The position numbers were made by a program, and so were the translations under genes. From assembly GCF_014645835.1 (NCBI RefSeq), contig NZ_BMMM01000015.1, positions 140,641-204,640 on the forward strand: a DNA stretch of 64,000 nucleotides, read 5' to 3'. Position 1 is the stretch's first letter. Each line of letters opens with the position of its first letter. Below the pieces are notes generated by a model. That model was given only the letters and a program-made list of their open reading frames with translations, searched no databases and was not told the DNA's origin. The stretch is from Streptomyces albiflavescens. GTDB taxonomy: Bacteria > Actinomycetota > Actinomycetes > Streptomycetales > Streptomycetaceae. Of the stretch, positions 7,519 through 16,135 are shown one piece after another.

Positions 7519-10500
7519 TTGAGATTCCACAGACGAATGAGGGCACCGCTGGCCGCCATGGCGGCCGGGGCGGTGCTCGCGGGACTGACTCAGGCCGTGG
7601 CCTGGGCCGACCCGCCGGCACCCGCGGCTCCCGCCACGAAGGCGGCGGCCGAGAACCGGCGCGACGCGGTGCCGTCGGCAGAGCGGGCCGCGGTGCTGGG
7701 CAAGACCTGGAAGAATTCGGGCGACCTTGCGTGGACCACATCGGGTGACGCGGAGGGATTCCACATCCTCACGGCCCGGAAGAAGGACGGCTACACCTGG
7801 CGCAGTACGGCGTCGCTTTCGGAGCCGGGATTCGACGCCGACGCCTGGATCGGCAACATCTGCGTCACCGGTTCGGGCAAGCGGGCGGTGGTGGTCTACG
7901 CGCCCCGCATTTTCACCAACAAACCCCAGCTGATGGCCCGGGGCGGGTTCACCGCGGTCGTCGATCTGGCCTCCGGCCGGGTGACGAAGCTGAAGCTGAA
8001 GGCGTCGCTGTCGTACTACAACCCGGGCTGTGGGTCGGGTGAGTCGGTGATCCTGACCCAGTCCGGGGGCGAAGACCTGCCCGGCACCCGGCTGTTCCGG
8101 CTGGACGCGTCGACGGGCAGGGTGGGCAAGCCGATCGCGCTGGGAGGACAAGTCACCTCGGCCGTCCCGGCCGCGCACGGTTCCATCCTCGCGGCCTCCG
8201 GCGCGGAGGTCGTCAAGGTCGACGCCCGGGGCACGCGCAAGGCCCTCGTCCGCACCGACGGTGTGCCCTACCGGCTCACGCCCGACGGCGACGGCGGGCT
8301 CGCCTTCCTCGACAAGCGCGGCGCCACGTCCCAGGTGAAACGCATCACGGCCGGCGCCGTGGCGCACCCGAACCCGCGCGGTACGCGTGCTGCCGTACTG
8401 GCCAAGGGGCTCGCGACCGAGACGGGGCTGACCCGGAGCGCCGGCACCGTGTACGTGACCGGCACCACGCGACCGATGGTCGACCGACTTCCGTCCACCG
8501 TACGGCGGTTGGCGTCCGTGCCGAAGGACGTCACCGTCTCCTCGCGCGGCGAGGCCGTCCTGACCCACACGGCGTGGGCCGACGGCAAGGGAACGCTGCT
8601 GCTGCCCGGCGAGACCGCCAAGGCCCGTACGGTGAAGATGTCCCTGACCACCCGCGCCACGGGGCGCACGGCGTCCTTCACCGTGGATCCGGCCCGGCGG
8701 GTGTCGACCCATGCGGGCCAGGGCCGTGACGCGTCGCCGGGTCTGCTGACCGGTTCCGGAGGCAGCAACAAGGCGTTGGTGACCGCGGCGGCCGCCGGTG
8801 ACCCGAGCGATCCGGTGGAGGCGGAGCGCACCTGCTCCGTGCCGCGCAACGACGTGCGCAACCAAGCCATGCAGCCCAAGCCGCGCCAGGTGGAGTGGGC
8901 GGTCGACATGGCCGTCAAGGGCCTGCTGAACACGCACATCTCGCGCCCGGCGGACTGGAAGAACCTCGGCATGCCCGCGTACATGCCGCAGGCGTTGTTC
9001 CTCAACCCCGCGCTGGACGGCGGCGGCCGGGCGATGGCGCAGGTCATGCTCGGTGTGACCACCCAGGAGTCGAACATGTGGCAGGCCGGCCGGGAGGCCG
9101 TGCCCGGGGTCACCGCCAACCCGCTGATCGGCAACTACTACGGCATCAACCTCTACGACGGCGACACCAGCAATGACTGGGACGTCGACTTCGCCAAGGC
9201 GGACTGCGGTTACGGCATCACGCAGATCACCGACCACATGCGGATGGCGGGCCGCGAGGACGGGCACGGCGGCGCGGCCTGGGACTACCAGAAGCAGCGG
9301 GCCGCCGCGCTGGACTACACCGCGAACATCGCCGCGGGCCTGCAGACCCTCATCTCCAAGTGGAACGAGACCCGCGCCGCGGGAATGATCGCCAACCACG
9401 GCACCACGGGCCGGCCCGAGAACTGGTACTTCGCGCTGTGGGCGTACAACTCCGGCTTCCACCCCAACGCCGGTGACGGTTCGCCGTGGGGCCTCGGCTG
9501 GGCCAACAACCCCGCCAACCCCGAATGGGACGCCGGACGGCTGCCGTTCATGGAGAACGCGGCCGGCGGTGAGGACGCCAGCGCCGCCGCCCGCCCGCAG
9601 AACTGGCCCTACCAGGAGAAGGTCCTCGGCTTCGCCGCGCACCCGCCGTCCTTCCTGGAGTCCCCGGGCGTGATGGTCCCCGCCTTCCGCCCCTCCACCT
9701 GGAACGGCACCAACGAGGCCGTCACGGTCAAGGGCAGCGCGCTCTACAACCGGGCCCACCTCAAGGCGCCCGAGGGCGCGTTCTGCGACTCCTCCAACAG
9801 CTGCGACCCGAGCCGCATCTCCGACAGCGCCTCCAACGACACCGCGGCCAGCGGGCCGTGCGGCCGTGACGACGTCAAGTGCTGGTGGAACAAGCCGGTG
9901 ACGTGGAAGACCGACTGCGTCGACACCTGCGGATACGAGTTCATCCGCTTCGGCGACACCTCGCCGGAGGAGCCCGACGGCACCTCCTACCCGCCCGCCT
10001 GCACCACCAGTGGCCTCCCGGACAACGCCCTCATCGTCGACGACGTCCCGTCGGGAACCCCGGTCATCCGGTCCGGCTGTACCAACTCCTGGACGAACTC
10101 GGGCTCCTTCAGCTTCAACTTCGCCAACAACGCGGTCGAGACGGTCTACCCCTCCAAGGTCGACCTCCATCAGCTGGGCGCCGGCTTCGGCGGCCACTTC
10201 TGGTTCGGCCACACCCGCCAGGACGACGCCAAGGGGCAGCGTCTGAAGATCACCGGCATCTGGAAGCTGAACAAGTCACTGAAGAGCCAAGCCAAGGTGA
10301 TGGTCCATCTGCCCGATCACGGGGCACAGACCAAGTACGCCACCTACGAGATCGACACCGCCTACGGGACCGAGAAGCGCACCATCGCCCAGCCGGGTGA
10401 CGGCAACCGCTGGGTGTCGCTCGGTGCCTACCGCTTCGACAACACCCCCGAGGTGCGGCTCAACACGATCACGCCGGACGGCACCGGGGACGAGGACATC

Positions 10501-11877
10501 GCCTTCGACGCGGTGGCGTTCGTACCGGGCTCGTACGACCTGATCACGGACATGCGGCTGCCGGAGTGGAACCCCGACGCTCCCGAGCCGGCCGCGGTGG
10601 AGCCCATCACCACCCTGCCCGGGCATGTCTTCCCGCGGCCGGGAGTGCAGGCCGCCCGAGCCGGGGCCGCGGCCGAGGAACACCCGCGCGCCTTCGACTG
10701 CCGTGCCGTCAAGGGCAAGAAGGGCTCCGAGGTCTGTCTGCAGTTCCTCGGGCATCCCGTCAAGGAGACCAAGCGACAGCAACTGGCCGCGGGGAGCACC
10801 GCGTTCTGCTCCAAGAGCGGCGAGGACATGTTCTACACGCGCACCCGAGCGTGTCTGCAGGACAGCTTCTCGGCCACGTTGTACGAGAACAACACGCCCA
10901 TCGCGCAGAACATCTACGCGTACAAGCATGAGATCGATCTGGACATCGACAGTCCCACGATCAAGCAGACGGTCACGATCCAGCCGACGACGGTCGACCC
11001 CAAGGTTCCGCCGGTCACGGTCAACATTCAGTCCTTCTGCCAGTCCAACTGCTCGTCGGCCGGGATCACCTGGTCCAGCCTGCCCGAGTGGTCGGGCGTG
11101 GACACGCACATGGCCGTCGGCCAGATCGACCACACCTGGTCGGGTACGGCGGGCAATGAGACCGTGCACCTGAACTGGATCCTCTCCTCGACCATGGGCG
11201 GTGCCCCGAACGGTGGGGCCGACTACCAGCCGCCGAGCGGAAAGCTGGGTATCCGCTGCGACCGCGAGGCCAAGGGCAAGAGCACGGTGGGATGTGTCTT
11301 CCCCGACTACGTCCCGACGTACGTCGTCAACACCGAGGCGAACCCGTCGGCGGCGGCGTTCTACTGGATCCTCATGCAGAAGCTGCCGTACCACCCGGGC
11401 AGCCGGGACCACAAGTCACCGCTCAACTACCTTGCGAGCACCGAACGCCAGAAGGCGAATCGCGCCGTCATCTGCCCCAAGAGCGGTCCGGACAAGTGGG
11501 TGCCCAACCCCGATTCGAAGCCGCCGAACAGCACGTCGAGCTGTGACGAGTACCCCTTCGCGGCGACCTATCAGAGCGGTGGCATGCCGCCGCAGGCGGT
11601 GAACTCGGGCAAGGAGTGCACCCAGCTCTACGCCAAGCCGCTCAGCACGGGATGGACGCTGCTCGAGGATCCCAACTACGCCCGCGTCAACACCTGGAAC
11701 GAGATCTGCGGCCGGGCGAGCATTCCGGGCGACGAGAACTCGGGCGCGGCCAACCGGATCGGCCTGTTCTTCGTGCCGACCAACCGGATGCTCGACAAGG
11801 ACGAGTTCTATGTGAGTGTCCCGGGATTCGAGGAGTGCACGGACCTTTCGCAGATCTGTTTCGTCCGTACGCGATAG
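7519..11877 (+). CDS. Large secreted protein with SLT-like and golvesin-like domains
   Basis: A 1452-aa exported protein. TTG 7519 was chosen because it follows GAAGGAG at good spacing and starts a clear signal peptide (basic MRFHRR, hydrophobic core, cleavage near the AWA-DPP junction). The N-terminal third (to about 420) is beta-rich and propeller-like. The middle holds a lysozyme/lytic-transglycosylase-like region with a candidate catalytic Glu517 (TTQESN) and the GYGITQITDHM motif. Residues about 836-1008 resemble the golvesin C-terminal (Xly-type) beta-sandwich. The Cys-containing tail has no domain I can name. It probably degrades or binds cell wall outside the cell. A long upstream region (7208-7518) should hold its promoter; a strong hairpin follows it. 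Confidence 0.8.
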   Translation: MRFHRRMRAPLAAMAAGAVLAGLTQAVAWADPPAPAAPATKAAAENRRDAVPSAERAAVLGKTWKNSGDLAWTTSGDAEGFHILTARKKDGYTWRSTASLSEPGFDADAWIGNICVTGSGKRAVVVYAPRIFTNKPQLMARGGFTAVVDLASGRVTKLKLKASLSYYNPGCGSGESVILTQSGGEDLPGTRLFRLDASTGRVGKPIALGGQVTSAVPAAHGSILAASGAEVVKVDARGTRKALVRTDGVPYRLTPDGDGGLAFLDKRGATSQVKRITAGAVAHPNPRGTRAAVLAKGLATETGLTRSAGTVYVTGTTRPMVDRLPSTVRRLASVPKDVTVSSRGEAVLTHTAWADGKGTLLLPGETAKARTVKMSLTTRATGRTASFTVDPARRVSTHAGQGRDASPGLLTGSGGSNKALVTAAAAGDPSDPVEAERTCSVPRNDVRNQAMQPKPRQVEWAVDMAVKGLLNTHISRPADWKNLGMPAYMPQALFLNPALDGGGRAMAQVMLGVTTQESNMWQAGREAVPGVTANPLIGNYYGINLYDGDTSNDWDVDFAKADCGYGITQITDHMRMAGREDGHGGAAWDYQKQRAAALDYTANIAAGLQTLISKWNETRAAGMIANHGTTGRPENWYFALWAYNSGFHPNAGDGSPWGLGWANNPANPEWDAGRLPFMENAAGGEDASAAARPQNWPYQEKVLGFAAHPPSFLESPGVMVPAFRPSTWNGTNEAVTVKGSALYNRAHLKAPEGAFCDSSNSCDPSRISDSASNDTAASGPCGRDDVKCWWNKPVTWKTDCVDTCGYEFIRFGDTSPEEPDGTSYPPACTTSGLPDNALIVDDVPSGTPVIRSGCTNSWTNSGSFSFNFANNAVETVYPSKVDLHQLGAGFGGHFWFGHTRQDDAKGQRLKITGIWKLNKSLKSQAKVMVHLPDHGAQTKYATYEIDTAYGTEKRTIAQPGDGNRWVSLGAYRFDNTPEVRLNTITPDGTGDEDIAFDAVAFVPGSYDLITDMRLPEWNPDAPEPAAVEPITTLPGHVFPRPGVQAARAGAAAEEHPRAFDCRAVKGKKGSEVCLQFLGHPVKETKRQQLAAGSTAFCSKSGEDMFYTRTRACLQDSFSATLYENNTPIAQNIYAYKHEIDLDIDSPTIKQTVTIQPTTVDPKVPPVTVNIQSFCQSNCSSAGITWSSLPEWSGVDTHMAVGQIDHTWSGTAGNETVHLNWILSSTMGGAPNGGADYQPPSGKLGIRCDREAKGKSTVGCVFPDYVPTYVVNTEANPSAAAFYWILMQKLPYHPGSRDHKSPLNYLASTERQKANRAVICPKSGPDKWVPNPDSKPPNSTSSCDEYPFAATYQSGGMPPQAVNSGKECTQLYAKPLSTGWTLLEDPNYARVNTWNEICGRASIPGDENSGAANRIGLFFVPTNRMLDKDEFYVSVPGFEECTDLSQICFVRTR

Positions 11878-11930
11878 GACGTCGGGCACGTAAGTGCAGG
11901 TGGCGCGGCTGAGGCCGCGCTCGTGACAAC

Positions 11931-11973
11931 CGGAGCCTGTCCGGGCGGCACACCGCCGGCCGGACGGGCTCCG
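11931..11973. terminator. Bidirectional hairpin between convergent genes
   Basis: CGGAGCC-T-GTCCGG (11931-11944) pairs with CCGGAC-G-GGCTCCG (11960-11973) around a further GC-rich inner stem. It lies between the secreted protein gene and the convergent DUF6461 gene. There is no T tract, as is frequent in Streptomyces. Confidence 0.65.
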
Positions 11974-11987
11974 TGCGTCCGGGGCGT

Positions 11988-12557
11988 CTACACCAGGACG
12001 ACGGCCGGGAGCGTTCCGCTCTCCAGGGCCGCGCGGGGGAGGTCCAGTGAGAAGACCTGTTCTGCCACGGTGAGGATCCGCTGCTCCGGTTCCCAGTCCT
12101 CCGGGTTCGCCGTGCCGTCCGCCAGCAGCATGCCCGTGGTCCGCATGGCCGGCACGAGGAAGGACGGGTCGGTGCCGCCGATCTGCTTCGCCTCCACGCC
12201 GGGTTCGAAGTCGGCCGCGATCTCGCCGTCCCGGGCATGTACGAACCAGTACGGCGGCATGCCGCTGTCCAGCAGCATGACGGCGTCCGTGCCCTGGGAG
12301 ACTCGCTGCAGCGTGCGCCGGTCGGTACCCTCGGCGCTCGCGGACTGCAGGGCGAAGGCCCAGCCGTTGCCCGTACCCAGCCGGGCGACGGGTCCCTCGT
12401 CCCTGGCGAGCAGCTCCGCCTCGTGCGCGGACACGGAGGGCAGGATCCGGGCGGGGTCCGTGCCCAGGCGACGTACCAGCTCATCCACGCTCAGCCCGCG
12501 GGCGAACGTGACGCAGTAGGCGTCGAAGGCCTCCCGAATCCACGCGATACCGTCCAC
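11988..12557 (-). CDS. DUF6461 family protein
   Basis: A 189-aa cytoplasmic protein that I place in the DUF6461 group common in Streptomyces. Features are an N-terminal DELVRRLGTDP segment (residues 23-33), alternating hydrophobic strands, and a conserved LPAVVLV end. There is no signal peptide, membrane helix or recognisable catalytic motif. The frame is open upstream to 12674, but GTG 12557 follows GGGGGAAC and begins the conserved region (VDGIAWIREAF). It stands alone, convergent with the large secreted protein gene. Function unknown. Confidence 0.75.
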   Translation of the reverse strand: MDGIAWIREAFDAYCVTFARGLSVDELVRRLGTDPARILPSVSAHEAELLARDEGPVARLGTGNGWAFALQSASAEGTDRRTLQRVSQGTDAVMLLDSGMPPYWFVHARDGEIAADFEPGVEAKQIGGTDPSFLVPAMRTTGMLLADGTANPEDWEPEQRILTVAEQVFSLDLPRAALESGTLPAVVLV

Positions 12558-12685
12558 GACGTTCCCCCGCCCTTCGGCCCACACAACTCCAGTGCCCCGG
12601 CACGCTACACGGTGGGAGCGACGCACCGGCGTGCCGCCCGGGGCACGTCCACTCACCCCGAGATGCACGCCCAATTCCTTTGTCC

Positions 12686-12774
12686 TCAGCCTCCGTTGAC
12701 GTTCTGGGAGATCCGGTCACCGATCTCCTTGTCGATGGTGCGCCAGTACTGCACCGCGCGGTCGCGGGTACCCC
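12686..12774 (-). pseudogene. Orphan C-terminal gene tail, catalase-like
   Basis: About 28 codons directly after the SpoIIE stop, read in another frame, show almost pure G/C third positions. They encode RDRAVQYWRTIDKEIGDRI followed by SQNVNGG and a stop at 12686. The pattern of aromatic, xVDxxxGxRI and a short tail is that of catalase C-termini, as I remember them. Upstream in this frame only the shadow of the SpoIIE gene exists, so the rest of the gene has been deleted. Alternative: the end of some other enzyme family. It cannot make a protein on its own. Confidence 0.45.
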
Positions 12775-14955
12775 TCAGCCGCGGTTCAATTCGAACCAGA
12801 CCACCTTTCCGGTGCTCAACCGTGTCGCGCCCCACCGTCTGGCCAGTTTGTTCACCAGGTAGAGCCCGCGCCCGCCCTCGTCCGTGGCGCGCGCCTGCCG
12901 CAGCCGCGGCAGCTGCGGCACGTCGTCGCCGACCTCGCAACGCAGGACGTCCGTCCGCAGCAGCCGCAGCGTCACCGGTCGTGACGCATAGCGCACGGCG
13001 TTCGTCACGACCTCGCTGACGAGCAGCTCCACGGAGTCGGTCATGTCCTCCAGGCCCCAGCGGGACAGTGCACGCCGGGCCAGCCGACGGGCCCGTCCCG
13101 GGGCCGCGTCCTCCGGTTCCAGGAACCAGTACGCGACATCGCTCGGCGCGATCCCGTCGAAGCGGGCGGCGAGCAGCGCGATGTCGTCGTCCCGGTCGCC
13201 CGGGCCGAGCATGTCGAGCACCTCGTCGCACAGCGCCTCGAGCGGCGGCGGATGGTCGGGGCCGGTCAGCTGCGCGGTGGCCGCGAGCCGCTCCCTCAGT
13301 TGCTCTATGCCGGTCCACACGTCGCGAAGGCGGGACTCGACAAGACCGTCCGTGTACAGCAGCAGCGTGGCGCCCGCGGGCGCGTCCAGCTCCACCGCCT
13401 CGAAATCCACCCCGCCCACGCCGATCGGGGCACCTGGCGGCACCCGCAGCACCTCGGCCCGTCCGCCCAGATGCAGCAGGACCGGCGGCGGATGGCCCGC
13501 GTTGGCGATGGTGATGCGGTGCGACACCGGGTCGTAGACGGCGTACAGGCAGGTCGCCATGCGGTCGGTGCCGAGCCGCTGTGCCTGCTCGTCGAGGTGG
13601 TGCAGCACCTCCTGCGGCGGCAGATCGAGCCCGGCGAGGGTCTGCGCGGTCGTCCGCAGCTGGCCCATGATGGCCGCCGAGGTCATCGAGTGGCCCATCA
13701 CGTCACCGACGACGAGGGCGACGCGGCTGCCCGGCAGCGGGATCGCGTCGTACCAGTCGCCGCCGACGCGCGCGGTCTCCGCGGCCGGCAGATACCGGGA
13801 CGCCAGCCGTACGCCCGTGGGCCGCGGCAGCGTCTCGGGCAGCATCGTGCGCTGCAACTCGTCGGCGATGTACGCCTCGCGCCCGTACAGCACCGCCTTG
13901 TCGATGCCGAGCGCGCTGTGCGTGGCGAGCTGGGCGGCGACCAGCAGGTCGTCGGCCTCGAAGGCGAGCCGCTCCGGACGGCGCAGGAACAGCGCCGCGC
14001 CGATCACCCGGCGGCGGCCGCGCAGCGGAGCCAGGATCGCGCGCTGCCCGCTCGGCACGGCCAGGTCGTCGCCGAGCAGCTCGGGCAGCGCGGCGCGGGC
14101 GGCGGGCGCGTCCGCGAACACCGGCCGGACGCCGCGCAGCACCTCGGCGAGGGCACCGCCGGGGCGCACCTCGCACAGCTCGGCGGTCATCGACTGCAAC
14201 TCGCTGGGCTCGGGCTGCAGCGCGGGCATGAAGCCGCCGTCGGTGTCCCGCTCCTCGGGGATCCGGTCGGTGCGCCGCAGCCGCAGGACGACGGGGCCGG
14301 TGGGCCGCTCGTCGCCGACGGGCAGCGGGTCGCGCAGGTAGACGAGGATCGCGTCGGAGAACGTCGGCACGGTGGCCCGGCACAGGCCCATCACGATCTC
14401 GTCCAGGTCGATGCCCCGGGCGATCCGGCGGGTCGCGGCGCCCACGAAGCGCAGCCGGTCCCCGTCGCGCCGCATCGGCATCGGGCCGGCCGGCGGCAGC
14501 CCCTGCCCGGTGCGCCGGTCCTTGCCGCCGGGGCTCCCCGACGGCCGGTCCTGCTCGTTGGCCGGCTGGGCCGGGATGGCCTCGGGAGCGGGGCGCGGGC
14601 GGTGCGGATCGGGCTCGGCGGCCGAGGGCTGGGAGTGCTCGGAGGCGGGCGGCGGTGTGGACGCGCCGGTGCCGGGCGCCGAGGCGGAGCCGGAGGAAGG
14701 GGACATGTCGGTACCGGCGGAGGTCTGACCGCCGGTGGGGTTGTGCTTGCCGTACGGCGTGGTCGTACCGGAACCCCTGGGTGTGTCGCCGGTACGGGCC
14801 TGGACGGGTAACGCGGTGGCGCCCGGCAGCGCGGACGGCTGCTCCGGGGTACGCAGGAGCGCCCCGCGGGGGTCCGCGGGGGCGGGCGGCCGGCCGGCGC
14901 CGGGCTGGCGGCGCTCGTGCGAGGTGGGGTGCTCCGTCACGCGTGTCGAATCCAT
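12775..14955 (-). CDS. GAF-SpoIIE phosphatase-HATPase signalling protein
   Basis: Cytoplasmic regulator (726 aa) that combines a PP2C phosphatase with an anti-sigma-type kinase fold. A Pro/Ser-rich low-complexity region (1-155) is followed by a GAF-like region (about 160-360), then SpoIIE/PP2C (about 375-580) with GGDWYDAIPLPG, VVGDVMGHS, AGHPPP, LLLYTDGLVES and DDDIALL metal-site motifs. The HATPase_c_2 domain (about 600-726) has SEVVTNAVRYA and EGGRGLYLV ATP-binding motifs. Such proteins set the phosphorylation state of anti-sigma-factor antagonists. The start is uncertain: ATG 14955 has a weak GACGG, GTG 14940 is possible, and the frame is open to 15177. A catalase-like relic follows directly. 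Confidence 0.88.
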   Translation of the reverse strand: MDSTRVTEHPTSHERRQPGAGRPPAPADPRGALLRTPEQPSALPGATALPVQARTGDTPRGSGTTTPYGKHNPTGGQTSAGTDMSPSSGSASAPGTGASTPPPASEHSQPSAAEPDPHRPRPAPEAIPAQPANEQDRPSGSPGGKDRRTGQGLPPAGPMPMRRDGDRLRFVGAATRRIARGIDLDEIVMGLCRATVPTFSDAILVYLRDPLPVGDERPTGPVVLRLRRTDRIPEERDTDGGFMPALQPEPSELQSMTAELCEVRPGGALAEVLRGVRPVFADAPAARAALPELLGDDLAVPSGQRAILAPLRGRRRVIGAALFLRRPERLAFEADDLLVAAQLATHSALGIDKAVLYGREAYIADELQRTMLPETLPRPTGVRLASRYLPAAETARVGGDWYDAIPLPGSRVALVVGDVMGHSMTSAAIMGQLRTTAQTLAGLDLPPQEVLHHLDEQAQRLGTDRMATCLYAVYDPVSHRITIANAGHPPPVLLHLGGRAEVLRVPPGAPIGVGGVDFEAVELDAPAGATLLLYTDGLVESRLRDVWTGIEQLRERLAATAQLTGPDHPPPLEALCDEVLDMLGPGDRDDDIALLAARFDGIAPSDVAYWFLEPEDAAPGRARRLARRALSRWGLEDMTDSVELLVSEVVTNAVRYASRPVTLRLLRTDVLRCEVGDDVPQLPRLRQARATDEGGRGLYLVNKLARRWGATRLSTGKVVWFELNRG

Positions 14956-15326
14956 CCGTCCGGGGCTGCGCGCCGTGCGTGCAGTTCGTCCCGCAGCCCC
15001 GATACCCGGAATGTGTGCCCCAGGAACGGAATCTGCGCGTCGTCGGGACCTGGCCCCACGACGGGCGCGGTCGCCATCGCGAGCCCGCGCGGTCGGCACG
15101 TCCGTCTGCGGGCCGCGCCGTCGTGGCCCTCGTACCCCTCGCTCACGTCCTGCCGCCCCTCGGTGACGTATGGTCAAGCCCAGCTCATACTGCGGGAGTT
15201 GTTGCTGCCGTGCGCCCTCCCGTCACCCGACCGCCACCTCTCAACGACGGTGCTGTGCACCGGCCTTGATTGAATTTGACGCGGAAGACGATCCTACGGT
15301 TGTACCACGGGGGCGCATCAAGGGTC
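14956..15326. other. Gene-free region between SpoIIE and DUF402 genes
   Basis: 371 bp with no supported gene. It contains a locally AT-rich stretch (15266-15306) with a TTGACG box on the plus strand, but no plus-strand gene follows it. It probably carries the upstream region of the SpoIIE gene; no hairpin stands out. Confidence 0.4.
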
Positions 15327-16019
15327 TCATGAGGACACGTGCGTGGGCGTACGGTCCCAGTCATCGGGCAGGGCGGGAACCGGCCACGACGGATCCGGGC
15401 GCCAGTGCTGCCAGCCGTCCGAGAACGGCGCGTCCCAGGCGCGGATCACATCCACCGCCGACCACCCTGCTTCCCTTACCCGTGCGGCCAGTTGAGCGTC
15501 CATCAGACCGGCGCGCTGTGCCATCGCGAACTCGTCCTCGTCGAGCCAGCGCCAACTCCGGTCCGGGTGGACGGAGATGTCCAGGAAATGATCCTCGGAG
15601 TCGACCCCGCCCTCCCAACGGGCCAGCGGGGTCTCAAGGTTCACGTACCAGTTCTTGAAACGCCAGCCCGGCTCCCAGAAGAGCCACACGGACCAGGCGT
15701 CGCCGGGACGCGCCAGCTTCAGCACCCCGGTGCCGAACCAGCGGTCGCGCCGCACCGCGCGCGGCTTGGTGTAGCGCGACTCGAGCGGCTCCCCGTGTAC
15801 CGGCGTACCGTCGGCGAGCACCGGCTTCACGCACTCCGTGCCGGGCGCCATCCACACCGCGAGCAGCTCGGTGTCGTCCCGTACGACCGTCACGGGGCGG
15901 CAGATGTGGAAGCGCGGGCCGGCGTTCTCCCGGTACCGCCACAGGATGTGACTCCCGGGGGCCCAGTGCGCCGTCGACCCGCCCGTTTCCACGTCTCTCA
16001 CCGCTCCAGCGTCTGCCAT
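15327..16019 (-). CDS. DUF402 domain protein (FomD-like nucleotidyl hydrolase)
   Basis: A 230-aa cytoplasmic protein of the DUF402/FomD type. The typical motifs are all present: a Trp/Arg-rich beta-barrel (HILWRYRENAGPRFHICRPV), LFWEPGWRFKNWYVNLE and the metal-binding cluster DSEDHFLDISVHPDRSWRWL followed by DEDEF. FomD hydrolyses CMP-linked phosphonates in fosfomycin biosynthesis, while most Streptomyces homologues lie outside such clusters and have unknown substrates. Here it is next to fumC with no phosphonate genes, so a general nucleoside-diphosphate-type hydrolase is the safest reading. Confidence 0.82.
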   Translation of the reverse strand: MADAGAVRDVETGGSTAHWAPGSHILWRYRENAGPRFHICRPVTVVRDDTELLAVWMAPGTECVKPVLADGTPVHGEPLESRYTKPRAVRRDRWFGTGVLKLARPGDAWSVWLFWEPGWRFKNWYVNLETPLARWEGGVDSEDHFLDISVHPDRSWRWLDEDEFAMAQRAGLMDAQLAARVREAGWSAVDVIRAWDAPFSDGWQHWRPDPSWPVPALPDDWDRTPTHVSS

Positions 16020-16135
16020 GACCAGATATTAGGTGCCCCGGGCATACGACGCTGCGGCGCGCGTCACGGTTCTCGGCAGCGGACACAGGACGTCACGCAG
16101 GTGTCATCAGGCGTCTTCCGAAGAGGCGAACGCCG

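Noticed and set aside
15327..16019. Fosfomycin or other phosphonate biosynthesis cluster suggested by the FomD-like gene
   Set aside because: No phosphoenolpyruvate mutase or other phosphonate gene is nearby, and DUF402 proteins are common outside such clusters.
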